This document shows, piece after piece, positions 29,596 through 39,238 of a stretch of DNA of 64,000 nucleotides. The number at the start of each line of letters is the position of its first letter. Within the stretch, counting starts at the first letter, position 1. Source of the stretch: Marisediminitalea oceani (GTDB taxonomy: Bacteria; Pseudomonadota; Gammaproteobacteria; Enterobacterales; Alteromonadaceae); NCBI RefSeq assembly GCF_003731635.1, contig NZ_RCUA01000078.1:106211-170210 (forward strand). The letters run 5' to 3'. Below the pieces are notes generated by a model that saw only the letters and a program-made list of their open reading frames with translations, did no database searches and had not been told where the DNA came from. The translations under genes were made by a program, and so were the position numbers.

Positions 29596-30282
29596 CTACC
29601 AGCTGATGGGTTTGCGTTTGCGGAAGAACATCCCGTTAGGACTGTCTTCATCGAGACTGGCCAGCCAGATAGCTGTGTCTGCGCCCTCCTCCGGCGTTAA
29701 CGGCGCACTTGAGCCGCCCATACGGGTATGAACCCAGCCTGGGCACATAGCATTTACCTTAACGTTTTTACCGGCCGGCACTGACGCCGCCGTTTTCACT
29801 GTCAGCGCATTCAGCGCTGCTTTCGTTACCGCATAAGCCGGAGGTCCGCCGAGTTTCTCGGCAAAGCTGCCGTATCCGCTTGAAACATTAATAATACGAC
29901 CAAAATTGTTATCCAGCATGGCAGGCAGCACGGCTTTAGTCAGCATCGCCGGACCTTTCACATGCACATCAAACGATGACTGCAGGTCGCCTGCACTCAG
30001 CTCAGCAAGTTCGTCACTGTGCATCACCCCGGCGTTATTGATCAATATATCGATATCGCCAAACACCGCCACTGCTCGCGTGAGAGCGTCTTCCATTGCA
30101 CCCTGTGCAGTGATGTCCATTACAATTGGATGTACATCGCCATTGAGATCTGCACAGGCCTGTTCAGCTTCCTCTTCGTCACGGGCTACCAGTAATACCT
30201 TGTGTCCCAGCTTCAGCAAGCCTTCTGCTATTGCAAAACCGATCCCACGGTTACCTCCCGTTACCATCGACAAGGGTGTCAT
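29596..30282 (-). CDS. Short-chain dehydrogenase/reductase
   Basis: 228 residues. Classical SDR: NAD(P)-binding VTGGNRGIGFAIAEG (7-21), LINNAGVMHSDE, catalytic Ser-Tyr-Lys in NVSSGYGSF and AYAVTKAALN. Start at ATG 30282 with GGAG 6 bases before; it overlaps the DUF2878 stop by 4 bases (ATGA). The arginine pair in VARDEEEAEQA after strand beta-2 favours NADP(H). The substrate is unknown; carbonyl reductases of this shape act on many aldehydes and ketones. Confidence 0.9.
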   Translation of the reverse strand: MTPLSMVTGGNRGIGFAIAEGLLKLGHKVLLVARDEEEAEQACADLNGDVHPIVMDITAQGAMEDALTRAVAVFGDIDILINNAGVMHSDELAELSAGDLQSSFDVHVKGPAMLTKAVLPAMLDNNFGRIINVSSGYGSFAEKLGGPPAYAVTKAALNALTVKTAASVPAGKNVKVNAMCPGWVHTRMGGSSAPLTPEEGADTAIWLASLDEDSPNGMFFRKRKPISW

Positions 30283-30824
30283 AACTTCTCCTTTGTGGTT
30301 TGGAATGTGTCACTGCCATTAACACGTTGTGCTACGGCTTCAACGCGTTGGCTTAGCAAAAAGATCACAGGCATAAGGCATGCCCAGATGGCGGCAAGTA
30401 AAAATACGGTAGGATAAAAAGCTAAGCCGAAAGTAACTGCCTGTAACTGCATACCCGCCACATAGCTAAGCGTACCGCCAACCGCACCAAGTCCGGCAGC
30501 TAACCAGTAGTGTGTGCTGAGATATGCCAGACTGTGCCTCAGCGTAGAGGCAAAGGCGAACCATAGTAAAATAAGCCAAAAAGGGATCGGTAAGAATTGC
30601 CCGGAACCAGAAAAAATGTACACACCAAACATCGCCAGCAAACTGTCGGTAATGACGCCTGCGATTGCTGCAACCAGCACTACGGCGAATTCTGTGAGTG
30701 ACTCCCTAACCAGCACAATATGGGCAATCAACAGTGCAGCAACCACCCACCAGTATTGATTCTGGTACAGGATAAGCAGCCACCAACTAGCCTGAAAACC
30801 TATAAAATTGATTAACTTAAACAA
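30279..30824 (-). CDS. DUF2878 family membrane protein
   Basis: 181 residues with about six membrane helices. Opening NFIGFQASWWLLI and the following alternating hydrophobic helices (YWWVVAALLIAHI, AGVITDSLLAMFGVY) fit the DUF2878 family of inner-membrane proteins of unknown function. It is translationally coupled to the SDR (4-base overlap), so the two probably act together, perhaps on a membrane lipid or hydrophobic substrate (inference). Divergent from the phosphatase-kinase fusion gene with 134 bases between. Confidence 0.8.
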   Translation of the reverse strand: MFKLINFIGFQASWWLLILYQNQYWWVVAALLIAHIVLVRESLTEFAVVLVAAIAGVITDSLLAMFGVYIFSGSGQFLPIPFWLILLWFAFASTLRHSLAYLSTHYWLAAGLGAVGGTLSYVAGMQLQAVTFGLAFYPTVFLLAAIWACLMPVIFLLSQRVEAVAQRVNGSDTFQTTKEKL

Positions 30825-30958
30825 TCCTTCACCCCACTAAAATAATACGCACGGCACAATACTTGTATTACCAGTATTACCGAAACTAACGTTTTAACTG
30901 ATTGCTGTAACTGATACGGCGCTAACGATTGTGGGTTCACTGAGGGAGAGAATAACCA

Positions 30959-32602
30959 ATGAAGATGGTTAAGTATTATCTGTTGGCTGGCATTTTACTT
31001 TGTGTCATTGCGGCCTATGTGCCCTACTGGTGGATAAATGTGGTCATTCTGTGGACTGCGGCATCGCTGTTTGCCGTGTGTGTAGCTTATCTGACTAATT
31101 ACCCCGAATTATTCAGAAAACGCGAAGACGGGCGGATCCCGGTTTACGTTCGCTGGCTGTTTATTCCTTTTCTGCTGGGTGCCCGTTTCTATAACTATTA
31201 TGAACGCAAAACCGATAAGGTGCCCAATATTCAGAAAATCGAAGAACAACTGTATCTGGGTACACGACTGGTCGGTAGCGACATTGAAAAACTCAGCAAC
31301 CAGGGGATCGACTGTATTCTGGATGTAACGGCAGAATTCGACGGCCTCGACTGGACCAGTTACCGCTATGATGTGGATTATCTGAATATTCCGGTACTCG
31401 ACCATGCCAGTCCTACCAATGAGCAGCTTCACCTGGCACTAAACTGGATTGATCAACACATTCGCGATGGTCGCAAAATACTGGTTCATTGTGCTTTAGG
31501 GCGCGGTCGCTCGGTGCTGGTAATGGCTGCCTACCTGCTGGCCCGCAACGATGCGCTGTCAGTGGTTGATGTGATGAATAAGATTCAGTCAGTACGAGCT
31601 ACTGCCAGACTTAATAAGCACCAGCTTAAGAGTCTTTCAGCGGTGAAACAACGTGGCCGTTTAAAATTAAATACGCAGCTGGCTCTCATTGCCAACCCGG
31701 TAGCAGGCGGCGGCAAATGGAAAACGTACAAGGAAGAAATCCTTTCCCATTTAAACAGTCAGTTCCGGGTCACCATATATGAGACCACACCTGAGCTCGA
31801 TGCCACCTGGCAGGCACATCAGGCAATAAAGGCCGGTAACGAAATATTAATCGCCTGTGGTGGCGATGGTACAGTGACAGAAGTTGCCACAGTAACCCGC
31901 GAACACCAGAAGGTGCTGGGCATTATTCCTCTGGGCACCGCCAATGCACTAAGTCAGATTGTATATGGCCTGCGTAGCAAGCTCGCGCCCATCACACGTG
32001 CCTGTGAAGTGATTTGTGAGCAGCAATATACGCCGGTGGATACGGCAGAATGTAATGGCAGACTAATGCTTTTAGTGTCTGCCATTGGCTTTGAGTCTCA
32101 GATGATTGAACATGCCGACCGAGAGGAAAAGAATAACGGTGGTCAGATGGCTTATCTTGAGGGCCTGTGGAAAGCAATGAACACCAGCAACCCGCAAAAG
32201 CTTCAGGTGACCCTTGATGATGAAAGCTTTGAGCTCGATACCCCTTCATTTGTTATCGCGAATGCGGCGCCACTTAGCACTGCACTCGCTCAGGGGGGCG
32301 ACCTGCCGGATATGACAGATGGTGAACTGGATATCACCTGGCTCACCCCTACAGAAGATGACATGCCGTTATTTACCGTGGCCGAACTGGTGTTTGGCAA
32401 CGAGCAATCAAAGAAATCATCACAAATCATTCATCACAAACGGGCTAAGCAGGTCAGTATAAAACTGCCTGAGGAGCAAACTTACGTAATTGATGGTGAA
32501 ACCTACACTACAAGCGAAATCACCGTTAAATGTCAGGCCAGAAATCTCAATATTCTGGCCGACAGCAAACGCTTTGATGAAAGCTATGAGGTGAGTGACT
32601 AA
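30959..32602 (+). CDS. Fusion of dual-specificity phosphatase and diacylglycerol-kinase domains
   Basis: 547 residues in three parts. Residues 1-70: two membrane helices and a basic patch. Residues ~90-225: a dual-specificity/tyrosine phosphatase domain with the active-site loop HCALGRGRS (177-185, Cys178, Arg184) and general acid likely in VLDHASP. Residues ~238-540: a diacylglycerol-kinase catalytic domain (YegS/LCB5 type) with ANPVAGGGK (245-253) and ACGGDGTVTE (299-308), then a C-terminal beta domain. Membrane-bound lipid phosphatase plus lipid kinase on one chain suggests remodelling of phospholipid headgroups or diacylglycerol recycling; the true substrates are not known. Related fusions occur in other marine gammaproteobacteria as I recall. 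Confidence 0.88.
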   Translation: MKMVKYYLLAGILLCVIAAYVPYWWINVVILWTAASLFAVCVAYLTNYPELFRKREDGRIPVYVRWLFIPFLLGARFYNYYERKTDKVPNIQKIEEQLYLGTRLVGSDIEKLSNQGIDCILDVTAEFDGLDWTSYRYDVDYLNIPVLDHASPTNEQLHLALNWIDQHIRDGRKILVHCALGRGRSVLVMAAYLLARNDALSVVDVMNKIQSVRATARLNKHQLKSLSAVKQRGRLKLNTQLALIANPVAGGGKWKTYKEEILSHLNSQFRVTIYETTPELDATWQAHQAIKAGNEILIACGGDGTVTEVATVTREHQKVLGIIPLGTANALSQIVYGLRSKLAPITRACEVICEQQYTPVDTAECNGRLMLLVSAIGFESQMIEHADREEKNNGGQMAYLEGLWKAMNTSNPQKLQVTLDDESFELDTPSFVIANAAPLSTALAQGGDLPDMTDGELDITWLTPTEDDMPLFTVAELVFGNEQSKKSSQIIHHKRAKQVSIKLPEEQTYVIDGETYTTSEITVKCQARNLNILADSKRFDESYEVSD

Positions 32603-32620
32603 CGTTTCCGGATTACATTA

Positions 32621-32643
32621 CCAAGGGTAAATATTACCCTTGG
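32621..32643 (+). terminator. Hairpin after the phosphatase-kinase fusion gene
   Basis: Perfect 10-bp stem CCAAGGGTAA / TTACCCTTGG with a 3-base loop, 18 bases beyond the stop codon. The downstream tract is CCTTCCCTTT, pyrimidine-rich but not a clean T-run. Confidence 0.6.
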
Positions 32644-32822
32644 CCTTCCCTTTAACTCCCACCAAAACAGAAATACCCATTTTAAATCATACACATATCT
32701 TCGGGCACACGTATTGCTAAATTACTAGTCAGAGAGTAACAAACGGTAACCCGCTGGAAGACTCAATTAGTCACACATAACACGTTATGGTTACCATCTG
32801 AACAACTAGTCAGGAGCACCTT

Positions 32823-33257
32823 ATGAACATTTTTGAAGCATTACGTCAGGATCATGAAAAGCAACGTTTATTACTAAAGATCTTAGTAGAAACACATGGC
32901 GACACTGCCGCTCGTCGTGAATATTTTGATGAGCTGAAGGACGAACTGGAGCGTCACGCAACAGCCGAAGAACGTCACTTTTACGTACCGCTTATGGATG
33001 ATGACAACGCGGTTGAGCTGTCTCGTCATGGTATCGCAGAGCACCACGAGATTGATGAATTAGTGGAAAAGCTCGATGGCACAGAGTTTAGCTCTCCCGC
33101 CTGGTTACGTTTTCTTAAACAGCTTAAGGAGCAGGTTGAGCATCACCTGGACGACGAAGAGCAGGAATTTTTCCAGATTGCCGGTCGCATCCTTAACGAG
33201 AAGCAGAAAAAAGCGCTCGGTGAGGCTTATCGTGACGAAATGAGCGAACTGGCCTAA
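32823..33257 (+). CDS. Hemerythrin HHE-domain protein
   Basis: 144 residues. A four-helix hemerythrin-like fold with the expected metal ligands: RQDHEKQR, RHATAEERHFY, AEHHEIDEL and VEHHLDDEEQEFF. Such proteins bind a di-iron centre and serve in oxygen or nitric-oxide sensing, iron storage or stress protection; which applies here cannot be decided. Ribosome site AGGAG 7 bases upstream. Upstream sequence (32720-32815) carries repeated GGTAACC/GGTTACC palindromes and two ACTAGTCAG copies (about 32724 and 32805) that could be regulator sites. Followed 10 bases later by a small membrane protein gene, likely the same operon. Confidence 0.9.
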   Translation: MNIFEALRQDHEKQRLLLKILVETHGDTAARREYFDELKDELERHATAEERHFYVPLMDDDNAVELSRHGIAEHHEIDELVEKLDGTEFSSPAWLRFLKQLKEQVEHHLDDEEQEFFQIAGRILNEKQKKALGEAYRDEMSELA

Positions 33258-33267
33258 CAGGACAAAG

Positions 33268-33465
33268 ATGATGAATATGCTGAAGCTGGCGATTTATCTG
33301 ATGCTTGGCGTACCAGTGGTAACGCAGCTGTTTTTGTTGCTTTCACCACTGCAAAAGAACAGCTATGGCCTGATGATGGCAGGCCTGCTTCTGCTTCTTA
33401 TTCTTATCTGCCTGTTGATTACACTTACGCGATTCGTGTGGCAGGACCACAGTGACTCAGCCTAA
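33268..33465 (+). CDS. Small two-helix membrane protein
   Basis: 65 residues: helix 1 about 5-26 (LKLAIYLMLGVPVVTQLFLLL), helix 2 about 34-58 (LMMAGLLLLLILICLLITLTRF), with a short polar C-tail. Starts 10 bases after the hemerythrin gene with an AGGACA site, and is followed 12 bases later by the convergent YqaE-like gene. No family recognised; the gene looks real because of its position, coding composition and spacing. Confidence 0.65.
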   Translation: MMNMLKLAIYLMLGVPVVTQLFLLLSPLQKNSYGLMMAGLLLLLILICLLITLTRFVWQDHSDSA

Positions 33466-33477
33466 CCGCGCGGGGAG

Positions 33478-33650
33478 CTACCGTGTCCGATGATTCGATA
33501 TTACAACATAGAGCGCATGCACCGCCCCGGCACAAAGCCAAGCATGGTAAGGAGCAAGTTTATCCAGAACTGACGGGTCATCCCTGCGTTCAGATAAACG
33601 GCCAGCGGTGGCAGCAATACAGCCAGCAAGGCCATAAGATAAATATTCAT
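33478..33650 (-). pseudogene. yqaE: YqaE/Pmp3-family membrane proteolipid, frameshifted
   Basis: Too short for a standard ORF scan. From ATG 33650 (GAGGG 8 bases upstream) the frame reads MNIYLMALLAVLLPPLAVYL and RQFWINLLLTMLGFVPG, the signature of the tiny two-helix YqaE/Pmp3 proteins linked to salt and membrane-potential stress. After VPG the frame breaks: as read it continues RCMRSML and stops at 33501. Shifting one base restores VHALYVVIS, the expected C-terminus, and a stop at 33478. The whole reading is 173 bases, one short of 58 codons, so a single G is missing in a run (GGGG at 33515-33518 on the complement). Either a recent inactivation, a phase-variable tract or a sequencing error. 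Confidence 0.82.
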
Positions 33651-33690
33651 CAGTTTCACCCTCTAGCCTGAGAATGTGTCAGGCATAAAA

Positions 33691-33712
33691 AAACCACCCT
33701 GATGGGTGGTTT
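33691..33712. terminator. Bidirectional terminator between tRNA-Leu and the YqaE gene
   Basis: AAACCACCC, 4-base loop TGAT, GGGTGGTTT, flanked by seven A on the left and six T on the right, so it can work on both strands. On the minus strand it ends the folP-glmM-tpiA-secG-tRNA-Leu transcript 7 bases after the CCA end. Confidence 0.9.
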
Positions 33713-33718
33713 TTTATT

Positions 33719-33803
33719 TGGTGCGGAAAGCGGGACTTGAACCCGCACGGCCGAAGCCACCACCCCCTCAAGATGGCGTGTCTACCAATTCCACCACTTC
33801 CGC
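33719..33803 (-). tRNA. leuU: tRNA-Leu (anticodon GAG)
   Basis: 85 nt on the minus strand. Acceptor stem GCGGAAG pairs with TTTCCGC, discriminator A and encoded CCA. D-arm region GGTGGAATTGGTAGACACG and anticodon loop CTTGAGG are as in E. coli tRNA-Leu(GAG); a long variable arm (GGTGGCTTCGGCC...) and TTCAAGTCCCGC T-loop mark a class II tRNA. It begins 19 bases after the secG stop and is probably processed from the same transcript, as in E. coli. Confidence 0.96.
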
Positions 33804-33822
33804 AAAATCGTTTCTATATGCC

Positions 33823-34176
33823 TTAGTTAGGCGTATCACCGGTGTTATCTTCAACCGGTACCGCTGGTACGTCGGTATCAGCTGGCGCGGCCTGCTGAGT
33901 TACCGGTACTTCCAGGTTTTCCCACTCATCAGGTGCTTTTTCCTGACGGGCAGTAATATTACCCAGTAACAGGCTAATCACAAAAAATGCCGTAGCCAGA
34001 ATACCCGTGGCTCGAGTCATAAAGTTACCTGAACCACTTGAACCAAACACGGTATTAGAACCGCCGGCACCAAAAGATGCACCCATATCGGCACCTTTAC
34101 CCTGTTGAATCAGCACAAAGCCAATTAACAGCAGTGCTACAATCAGGTATGCAACCAAAAGCACTTGATAAATCAT
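33823..34176 (-). CDS. secG: Protein translocase subunit SecG
   Basis: 117 residues. SecG is the small third subunit of the SecYEG channel. Two membrane helices (about 2-22 and 57-76) around the conserved loop GADMGASFGAGGSNTVFG. The C-terminal tail (80-117) is acidic and rich in Pro/Ala/Thr as in relatives. It sits 12 bases after tpiA and just before tRNA-Leu. Confidence 0.95.
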   Translation of the reverse strand: MIYQVLLVAYLIVALLLIGFVLIQQGKGADMGASFGAGGSNTVFGSSGSGNFMTRATGILATAFFVISLLLGNITARQEKAPDEWENLEVPVTQQAAPADTDVPAVPVEDNTGDTPN

Positions 34177-34188
34177 TTTCTATCCTCG

Positions 34189-34923
34189 TTAGCCTGCCGC
34201 CTGGCAAACTTGTCTAAATTCTTCTACTTTCAGGCTTGCTCCGCCTATCAGACCACCGTCAATATCCGGCTGAGCAAATAATTCTTTCGCATTCGATGCT
34301 TTAACGCTGCCACCATAAAGGATTTGCATCCCTGATGCCAGGTCCTCACTGAAGCTGGCCAAATGCCCGCGTATAAACGCATGAACTTCCTGAGCCTGTT
34401 CAGGCGTGGCTGTTACACCGGTACCGATGGCCCAGATAGGCTCATAGGCAATAACCGCTTTGCTTAATTGCTCTGCCGTCATCAAGGTTGTTAATGCATC
34501 AAGCTGAGCAGCTAAAAAGCTTTCCAGCTTACCCGCTTCGCGGGTTTGCAGCGATTCACCGATACAAATAATCGGTGTCAGGCCACTGCTGATTGCCTTT
34601 AAGGCTTTCGCAGCAACCAGTTCGCTCGACTCGCCATGGTCATCACGTCGTTCTGAGTGGCCCACAATCACATAGTTGCAACCTAACTCAATCAGCATCT
34701 GCGCTGAGATATCACCGGTATGTGCGCCGTTATCCAGCTCACTTACCGTTTGTCCGCCCAGGGCGAAGTCAGCGCCGGCAAAGTCACCAAGATAGCACGC
34801 TGGTGGGCATATTATTACCTCTACCGCTGCGCTATCAACACCATCCATTAGTGTAGAAAATTCTTTAACCAATGAACGGCTGCCGTTCATCTTCCAGTTT
34901 CCAGCTACGATTGGCTTTCTCAT
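34189..34923 (-). CDS. tpiA: Triosephosphate isomerase
   Basis: 244 residues from ATG 34923, chosen for GGAAGA 6 bases upstream and because MRKPIVAGNWKMNG is the family's N-terminus; the upstream extension of 10 codons is not conserved. Interconverts dihydroxyacetone phosphate and glyceraldehyde 3-phosphate. Catalytic Lys in GNWKMNG, His in IVGHSERR, Glu in AYEPIWAIGTG, phosphate loop YGGSVKASN and GGLIGGASL. Located between glmM and secG, which differs from E. coli but is common in marine gammaproteobacteria. Confidence 0.97.
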   Translation of the reverse strand: MRKPIVAGNWKMNGSRSLVKEFSTLMDGVDSAAVEVIICPPACYLGDFAGADFALGGQTVSELDNGAHTGDISAQMLIELGCNYVIVGHSERRDDHGESSELVAAKALKAISSGLTPIICIGESLQTREAGKLESFLAAQLDALTTLMTAEQLSKAVIAYEPIWAIGTGVTATPEQAQEVHAFIRGHLASFSEDLASGMQILYGGSVKASNAKELFAQPDIDGGLIGGASLKVEEFRQVCQAAG

Positions 34924-35036
34924 GTATCGTCTTCCAACTGTGTTTGACTTCATCCCGGCGTCAAAGCGGGCGTGATATTAACTATTCCCTTACGATTATA
35001 CAAGTAAAAAACCGCAAAATATTGAGCTAAAACAGA

Positions 35037-36383
35037 CTAACTGGACACATTACGAACAGCATCGGCGATTTTCTCCGCCCATGTCGTAGAAGCCAGTTCA
35101 TCATCTGACTCAACCATAACCCGAATCAAGGGTTCAGTACCACTCTTGCGTAACAACACGCGGCCCTGTTTACCCAGTGCGCTCTCGGCTTCTGCTTTGG
35201 CCGTTAGCACTTCGTCACTGTTTAGCGGATCGCTATCGGCATTTTCAAACCGGACATTAACCAGTGTTTGCGGGAATTTTTCAAAACCACTGGCTAAATC
35301 GTGCAATGTCATATTGGCGCGCAGCATGGCAGAAATCACCTGCAGGCCAGCAATAATACCGTCGCCGGTCGAAGCCAGATTAAGATTCAGTACGTGTCCT
35401 GAGTTTTCGCCGCCGATGGTCCAGTTTTTCTGTTGCAGTAATTCCATCACATAACGGTCACCAACTTTGGAACGCACAAAGGGCACGCCCAGCTTGTTGA
35501 GCGCTATCTCAAGGCCGAGGTTACTCATCAGAGTACCCACCACGCCACCGCCATTGAGGCGACCGCCTTTTAACGCATCACGGGCAATAATGAATAACAC
35601 CTGGTCTCCATCAATCACGTTGCCCAGATGGTCCACCATCATAATGCGGTCACCATCGCCATCCAGGGCAAAGCCTAAATCGGCTTTGTGTTCCAGCACC
35701 GCTTCTACCGTTGAGCGCATACTGGTGGCACCAACGCCTTCATTGATATTCAGGCCATTGGGTTTAGTGCCCAGTTCAATAACCTCAGCACCCAGCTCAG
35801 CCAGTACATTTGGTGCGATGTGATAAGTAGCACCATGAGCACAATCTACCACTACTTTGAGCCCCTGCAGGGATAACTCAGACGGAAACGTCCCTTTGCA
35901 GTATTCGATATAACGCCCTGCCGCATCGTTAATCCGGGTGGCTTTACCCAGTTTATTCGATGCAACACAGGTCATCGGTTTGTCCATCATCTCTTCAATG
36001 GCAATTTCAATGTCATCATCAAGCTTAAAGCCATCAGAAGAGAAAAACTTAATACCGTTATCATAATAAGGATTGTGCGAGGCACTGATCACAATGCCTG
36101 CTTCAGAGCGAAACGTTTTGGTCAGATAGGCAATCGCCGGGGTTGGCATAGGGCCGAGTAAGCCACTGTTGATCCCAGCCGCCGACAAGCCGGCTTCCAG
36201 GGCTGACTCCAGCATGTAACCGGAGATCCTGGTGTCCTTCCCTATCAGAACTTTATTAGTACCATGACCGGCAAGCACCTTACCTGCCGCCCAACCCAGC
36301 TTAATAACAAATTCCGGATTAATGGCACTCTCGCCCACTTTGCCGCGGATACCATCAGTACCAAAATATTTTCTAGCGCCCAT
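35037..36383 (-). CDS. glmM: Phosphoglucosamine mutase
   Basis: 448 residues. Converts glucosamine 6-phosphate to the 1-phosphate for UDP-GlcNAc, hence peptidoglycan and lipid A. Active-site serine Ser102 in ISASHNP, metal loop DGDGDRIM, sugar-binding GGENSGHV and C-terminal phosphate-binding [14 protein letters not shown]. Follows folP by 14 bases in the conserved order; 113 bases separate it from tpiA without a visible terminator. Confidence 0.97.
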   Translation of the reverse strand: MGARKYFGTDGIRGKVGESAINPEFVIKLGWAAGKVLAGHGTNKVLIGKDTRISGYMLESALEAGLSAAGINSGLLGPMPTPAIAYLTKTFRSEAGIVISASHNPYYDNGIKFFSSDGFKLDDDIEIAIEEMMDKPMTCVASNKLGKATRINDAAGRYIEYCKGTFPSELSLQGLKVVVDCAHGATYHIAPNVLAELGAEVIELGTKPNGLNINEGVGATSMRSTVEAVLEHKADLGFALDGDGDRIMMVDHLGNVIDGDQVLFIIARDALKGGRLNGGGVVGTLMSNLGLEIALNKLGVPFVRSKVGDRYVMELLQQKNWTIGGENSGHVLNLNLASTGDGIIAGLQVISAMLRANMTLHDLASGFEKFPQTLVNVRFENADSDPLNSDEVLTAKAEAESALGKQGRVLLRKSGTEPLIRVMVESDDELASTTWAEKIADAVRNVSS

Positions 36384-36397
36384 AACGTATTTCCTAA

Positions 36398-37219
36398 TTA
36401 TAATGTATTCATATAGCTGGCAACTTTCACAACATCAGCAGTTTCCTCGACGTCGTGTACTCTTATTATTTGTGCACCTTTCAGCGCCGCAATAGTTGCC
36501 ACTGCTAAACTGCCTGCCAGCCTTTTATCCACCGGCTGACCGGTTAAATTCCCTATCATGGATTTGCGCGACATGCCCACCAGTAACGGCATCTTAAACC
36601 GGTGAAATCGCTCAAGTTCATTTAATAACTGATAGTTATGCTCAAGAGTCTTACCGAAGCCAAACCCCGGGTCAAGCAGGATTTTATCCCGACTAATGCC
36701 GGCCGCCTCGCAAGCTGCGATTTGCTGAGTGAAAAAGTTCTCGATGTCAGTAAACAAATCCTCATAATGCGGATTGGCCTGCATGGTTCTCGGCTGCCCC
36801 TGCATGTGCATCAGGCACACCGGTACGCCATATTCTGCCACCACCTCACGACAACCGGGCTCCTGTAACGCCCGAACATCATTAATGAGATCTCCTCCCG
36901 CGGCAAGCGCTTCGCGCATCACCGGCGCTTTACTGGTATCGATGGAGATAACGATATCAGATTGGGCCCGTAGGGCTTCTACCACCGGTACCACCCGTTC
37001 GAGTTCTTCATCGAGGCTGACATCCGGGGCACCCGGCCGGGTGGACTCTCCGCCAATGTCAATTATTGTCGCGCCGGCCGCTTCCATCGCCCTGGCCTGC
37101 TCCAGCGCAGCTTGCAGGGTATTGTGCTGACCACCATCCGAAAAGGAATCGGGGGTAACGTTTAAGATCCCCATCACCTGGGGCTGAGAAGTAGATAAGG
37201 TTATCGATCTGATTTGCAT
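36398..37219 (-). CDS. folP: Dihydropteroate synthase
   Basis: 273 residues. Joins p-aminobenzoate to the pterin in folate synthesis; target of sulfonamides. TIM-barrel with [41 protein letters not shown] and [10 protein letters not shown]; the [14 protein letters not shown] segment is also as expected. First gene after the terminator that follows ftsH; so folP-glmM-tpiA-secG-tRNA-Leu may be transcribed by read-through or a promoter in the 37220-37291 gap. Confidence 0.97.
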   Translation of the reverse strand: MQIRSITLSTSQPQVMGILNVTPDSFSDGGQHNTLQAALEQARAMEAAGATIIDIGGESTRPGAPDVSLDEELERVVPVVEALRAQSDIVISIDTSKAPVMREALAAGGDLINDVRALQEPGCREVVAEYGVPVCLMHMQGQPRTMQANPHYEDLFTDIENFFTQQIAACEAAGISRDKILLDPGFGFGKTLEHNYQLLNELERFHRFKMPLLVGMSRKSMIGNLTGQPVDKRLAGSLAVATIAALKGAQIIRVHDVEETADVVKVASYMNTL

Positions 37220-37245
37220 AACGGATAATAGCTTACTGTAAATAC

Positions 37246-37275
37246 AAAAAAGCGCCGGGGTTACCGGCGCTTTTA
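37246..37275 (-). terminator. Terminator between ftsH and folP
   Basis: Stem AGCGCCGG / CCGGCGCT with a 5-base loop (37251-37271), flanked by six A on the left and TTTT on the right; on the minus strand it is followed by a T-run. It lies about 20 bases after the ftsH stop. Confidence 0.85.
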
Positions 37276-37291
37276 ATTAATTGGCCTGAGC

Positions 37292-39238
37292 TTAGCCCGG
37301 CAGATCACCAGGTTTACCTACAGACGGCTTATCAACACCATCATCGGTAATCTCGCCTTCTTTGCTGGGTGCGCCACCGCTTGGCTTATCGCCACTTGAC
37401 GGACGGTCGTCCCAACCGGCTGGTGGCCGCACATCGCGACGCGCCATCAGGTCATCTATCTGCTTGGCATCAATGGTTTCGTACTTCATCAGCGCGTCTT
37501 TCATTGAGTGCAGAATGTCGATGTTTTCTTCGAGAATTTGCTGAGCACGGTCATAGTTGCGGTCGATCACAGACTTGATCTCCGCATCAATGGCACGGGC
37601 GGTGTCATCAGACATGTTTGATGCCTTTGACATGGATTTACCCAGGAACACCTCGCCTTCTTCTTCGGCGTACAGCATTGGTCCCATTTTGTCTGACAGA
37701 CCCCATTGGGTAACCATCTTACGGGCAATATCGGTGGCTCGCTCGATATCATTCGAGGCGCCGGTAGTCACTTTATCGTTACCATAAATGATTTGCTCAG
37801 CAAGACGGCCGCCAAACAAGCTGGAAATCATACTCTCCAGGTGTTGCTTGGTGTGGCTTACCCGATCCTGCTCCGGCAGATACATAGTAACACCCAACGC
37901 GCGACCGCGTGGAATGATAGACACTTTGTATACCGGATCATGCTCTGGCACTAAACGACCCACAATGGCGTGGCCCGCCTCGTGATAAGCCGTCATGGTT
38001 TTCTCTTCTTCAGACATCACCATGGACTTACGCTCAGAACCCATCATAATTTTGTCTTTGGCTTTCTCAAACTCTTCCATCGATACCAGTCGACGGTTAG
38101 CTCGCGCAGCAAACAACGCCGCTTCGTTTACCAGGTTAGCCAGATCGGCACCAGAGAAACCTGGTGTACCGCGGGCAATCACCGATGGTTCAACATCGTC
38201 TGCAACCGGTACCTTACGTACGTGTACTTTAAGGATCTGTTCACGACCACGAATATCCGGCAGACCAACAACCACCTGACGGTCGAAGCGACCAGGACGC
38301 AACAGAGCCGGGTCGAGCACATCCGGACGGTTAGTCGCGGCGATGACAATAATACCTTCGTGACCTTCAAAGCCGTCCATTTCTACCAGCATCTGGTTAA
38401 GGGTTTGCTCACGCTCGTCGTGACCACCACCTAAACCGGCACCACGCTGACGGCCAACGGCATCGATTTCGTCGATAAAGATAATACAAGGTGCCGCTTT
38501 ACGGGCCTGTTCAAACATATCGCGAACCCGTGAGGCACCCACACCGACAAACATTTCTACGAAGTCAGAACCGGAAATGGTAAAAAACGGTACTTTGGCT
38601 TCACCGGCAATCGCTTTTGCCAGCAAGGTTTTACCCGTACCAGGAGGGCCTACCATCAGGACGCCCTTCGGAATCTTACCGCCCAGTTTCTGGAACTTGG
38701 AAGGGTCGCGCAGGAAGTCTACCAGCTCAGCGACATCTTCTTTGGCTTCGTCACAACCAGCAACGTCGGCAAAGGTCGTTTTGATTTGATCTTCACTCAG
38801 TAAGCGCGCTTTGCTCTTACCAAATGACATTGCACCACGGCCGCCGCCGCCCTGCATTTGTCGCATGAAGAATATCCATACGGCGATAAGCAGTAACATT
38901 GGGAACCAGGAAATGAAAATTGACGTCAGAATCGACGGCTGCTCCGGCGGCTCACCCAACACGCGAACGTCCTGCTTGACCAGATCAGAGATTAGCTGAT
39001 CATCAAAATACGGGATGAACGTTTTAAATGTCTCGCCTGAGCGCTTAACACCACGAATTTCGTTTGTGTCGCTGCTAATCCGCACTTCGCGAATTGTGCC
39101 TTGCTTCACTTCTTTAAGAAATGTGGTGTAGTCAGTTTGTGCCCGGCCAGATTCGCTGGGAGAAAAACTTTGGAAAACCGCCATTAAAACTACTGCGATC
39201 ACCAACCACAAGATTAAGTTTTTTGCCATGTCGCTCAA
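37292..39238 (-). CDS. ftsH: ATP-dependent zinc metalloprotease FtsH
   Basis: 648 residues, normal length. Membrane-bound AAA+ protease that degrades regulatory and misfolded membrane proteins, including LpxC. Two membrane helices (about 6-26 and 104-124), [17 protein letters not shown], Walker A GPPGTGKT, Walker [13 protein letters not shown] region [17 protein letters not shown] and zinc motif HEAGH. Listed start is TTG with AGAGG 9 bases upstream (MSDMAKN); the internal ATG at 39229 is an alternative. Normally rlmE precedes ftsH; here it does not. Confidence 0.97.
   Translation of the reverse strand: MSDMAKNLILWLVIAVVLMAVFQSFSPSESGRAQTDYTTFLKEVKQGTIREVRISSDTNEIRGVKRSGETFKTFIPYFDDQLISDLVKQDVRVLGEPPEQPSILTSIFISWFPMLLLIAVWIFFMRQMQGGGGRGAMSFGKSKARLLSEDQIKTTFADVAGCDEAKEDVAELVDFLRDPSKFQKLGGKIPKGVLMVGPPGTGKTLLAKAIAGEAKVPFFTISGSDFVEMFVGVGASRVRDMFEQARKAAPCIIFIDEIDAVGRQRGAGLGGGHDEREQTLNQMLVEMDGFEGHEGIIVIAATNRPDVLDPALLRPGRFDRQVVVGLPDIRGREQILKVHVRKVPVADDVEPSVIARGTPGFSGADLANLVNEAALFAARANRRLVSMEEFEKAKDKIMMGSERKSMVMSEEEKTMTAYHEAGHAIVGRLVPEHDPVYKVSIIPRGRALGVTMYLPEQDRVSHTKQHLESMISSLFGGRLAEQIIYGNDKVTTGASNDIERATDIARKMVTQWGLSDKMGPMLYAEEEGEVFLGKSMSKASNMSDDTARAIDAEIKSVIDRNYDRAQQILEENIDILHSMKDALMKYETIDAKQIDDLMARRDVRPPAGWDDRPSSGDKPSGGAPSKEGEITDDGVDKPSVGKPGDLPG

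Noticed and set aside
29587..29596. ATACCAATC next to the SDR gene as a third copy of the structured repeat
   Set aside because: Only nine bases match and no partner repeat or internal hairpins follow.
33483..33671. 62-codon plus-strand ORF after the small membrane protein
   Set aside because: It lies antisense to the clear YqaE/Pmp3 reading frame and its translation is proline/histidine-rich without sense.
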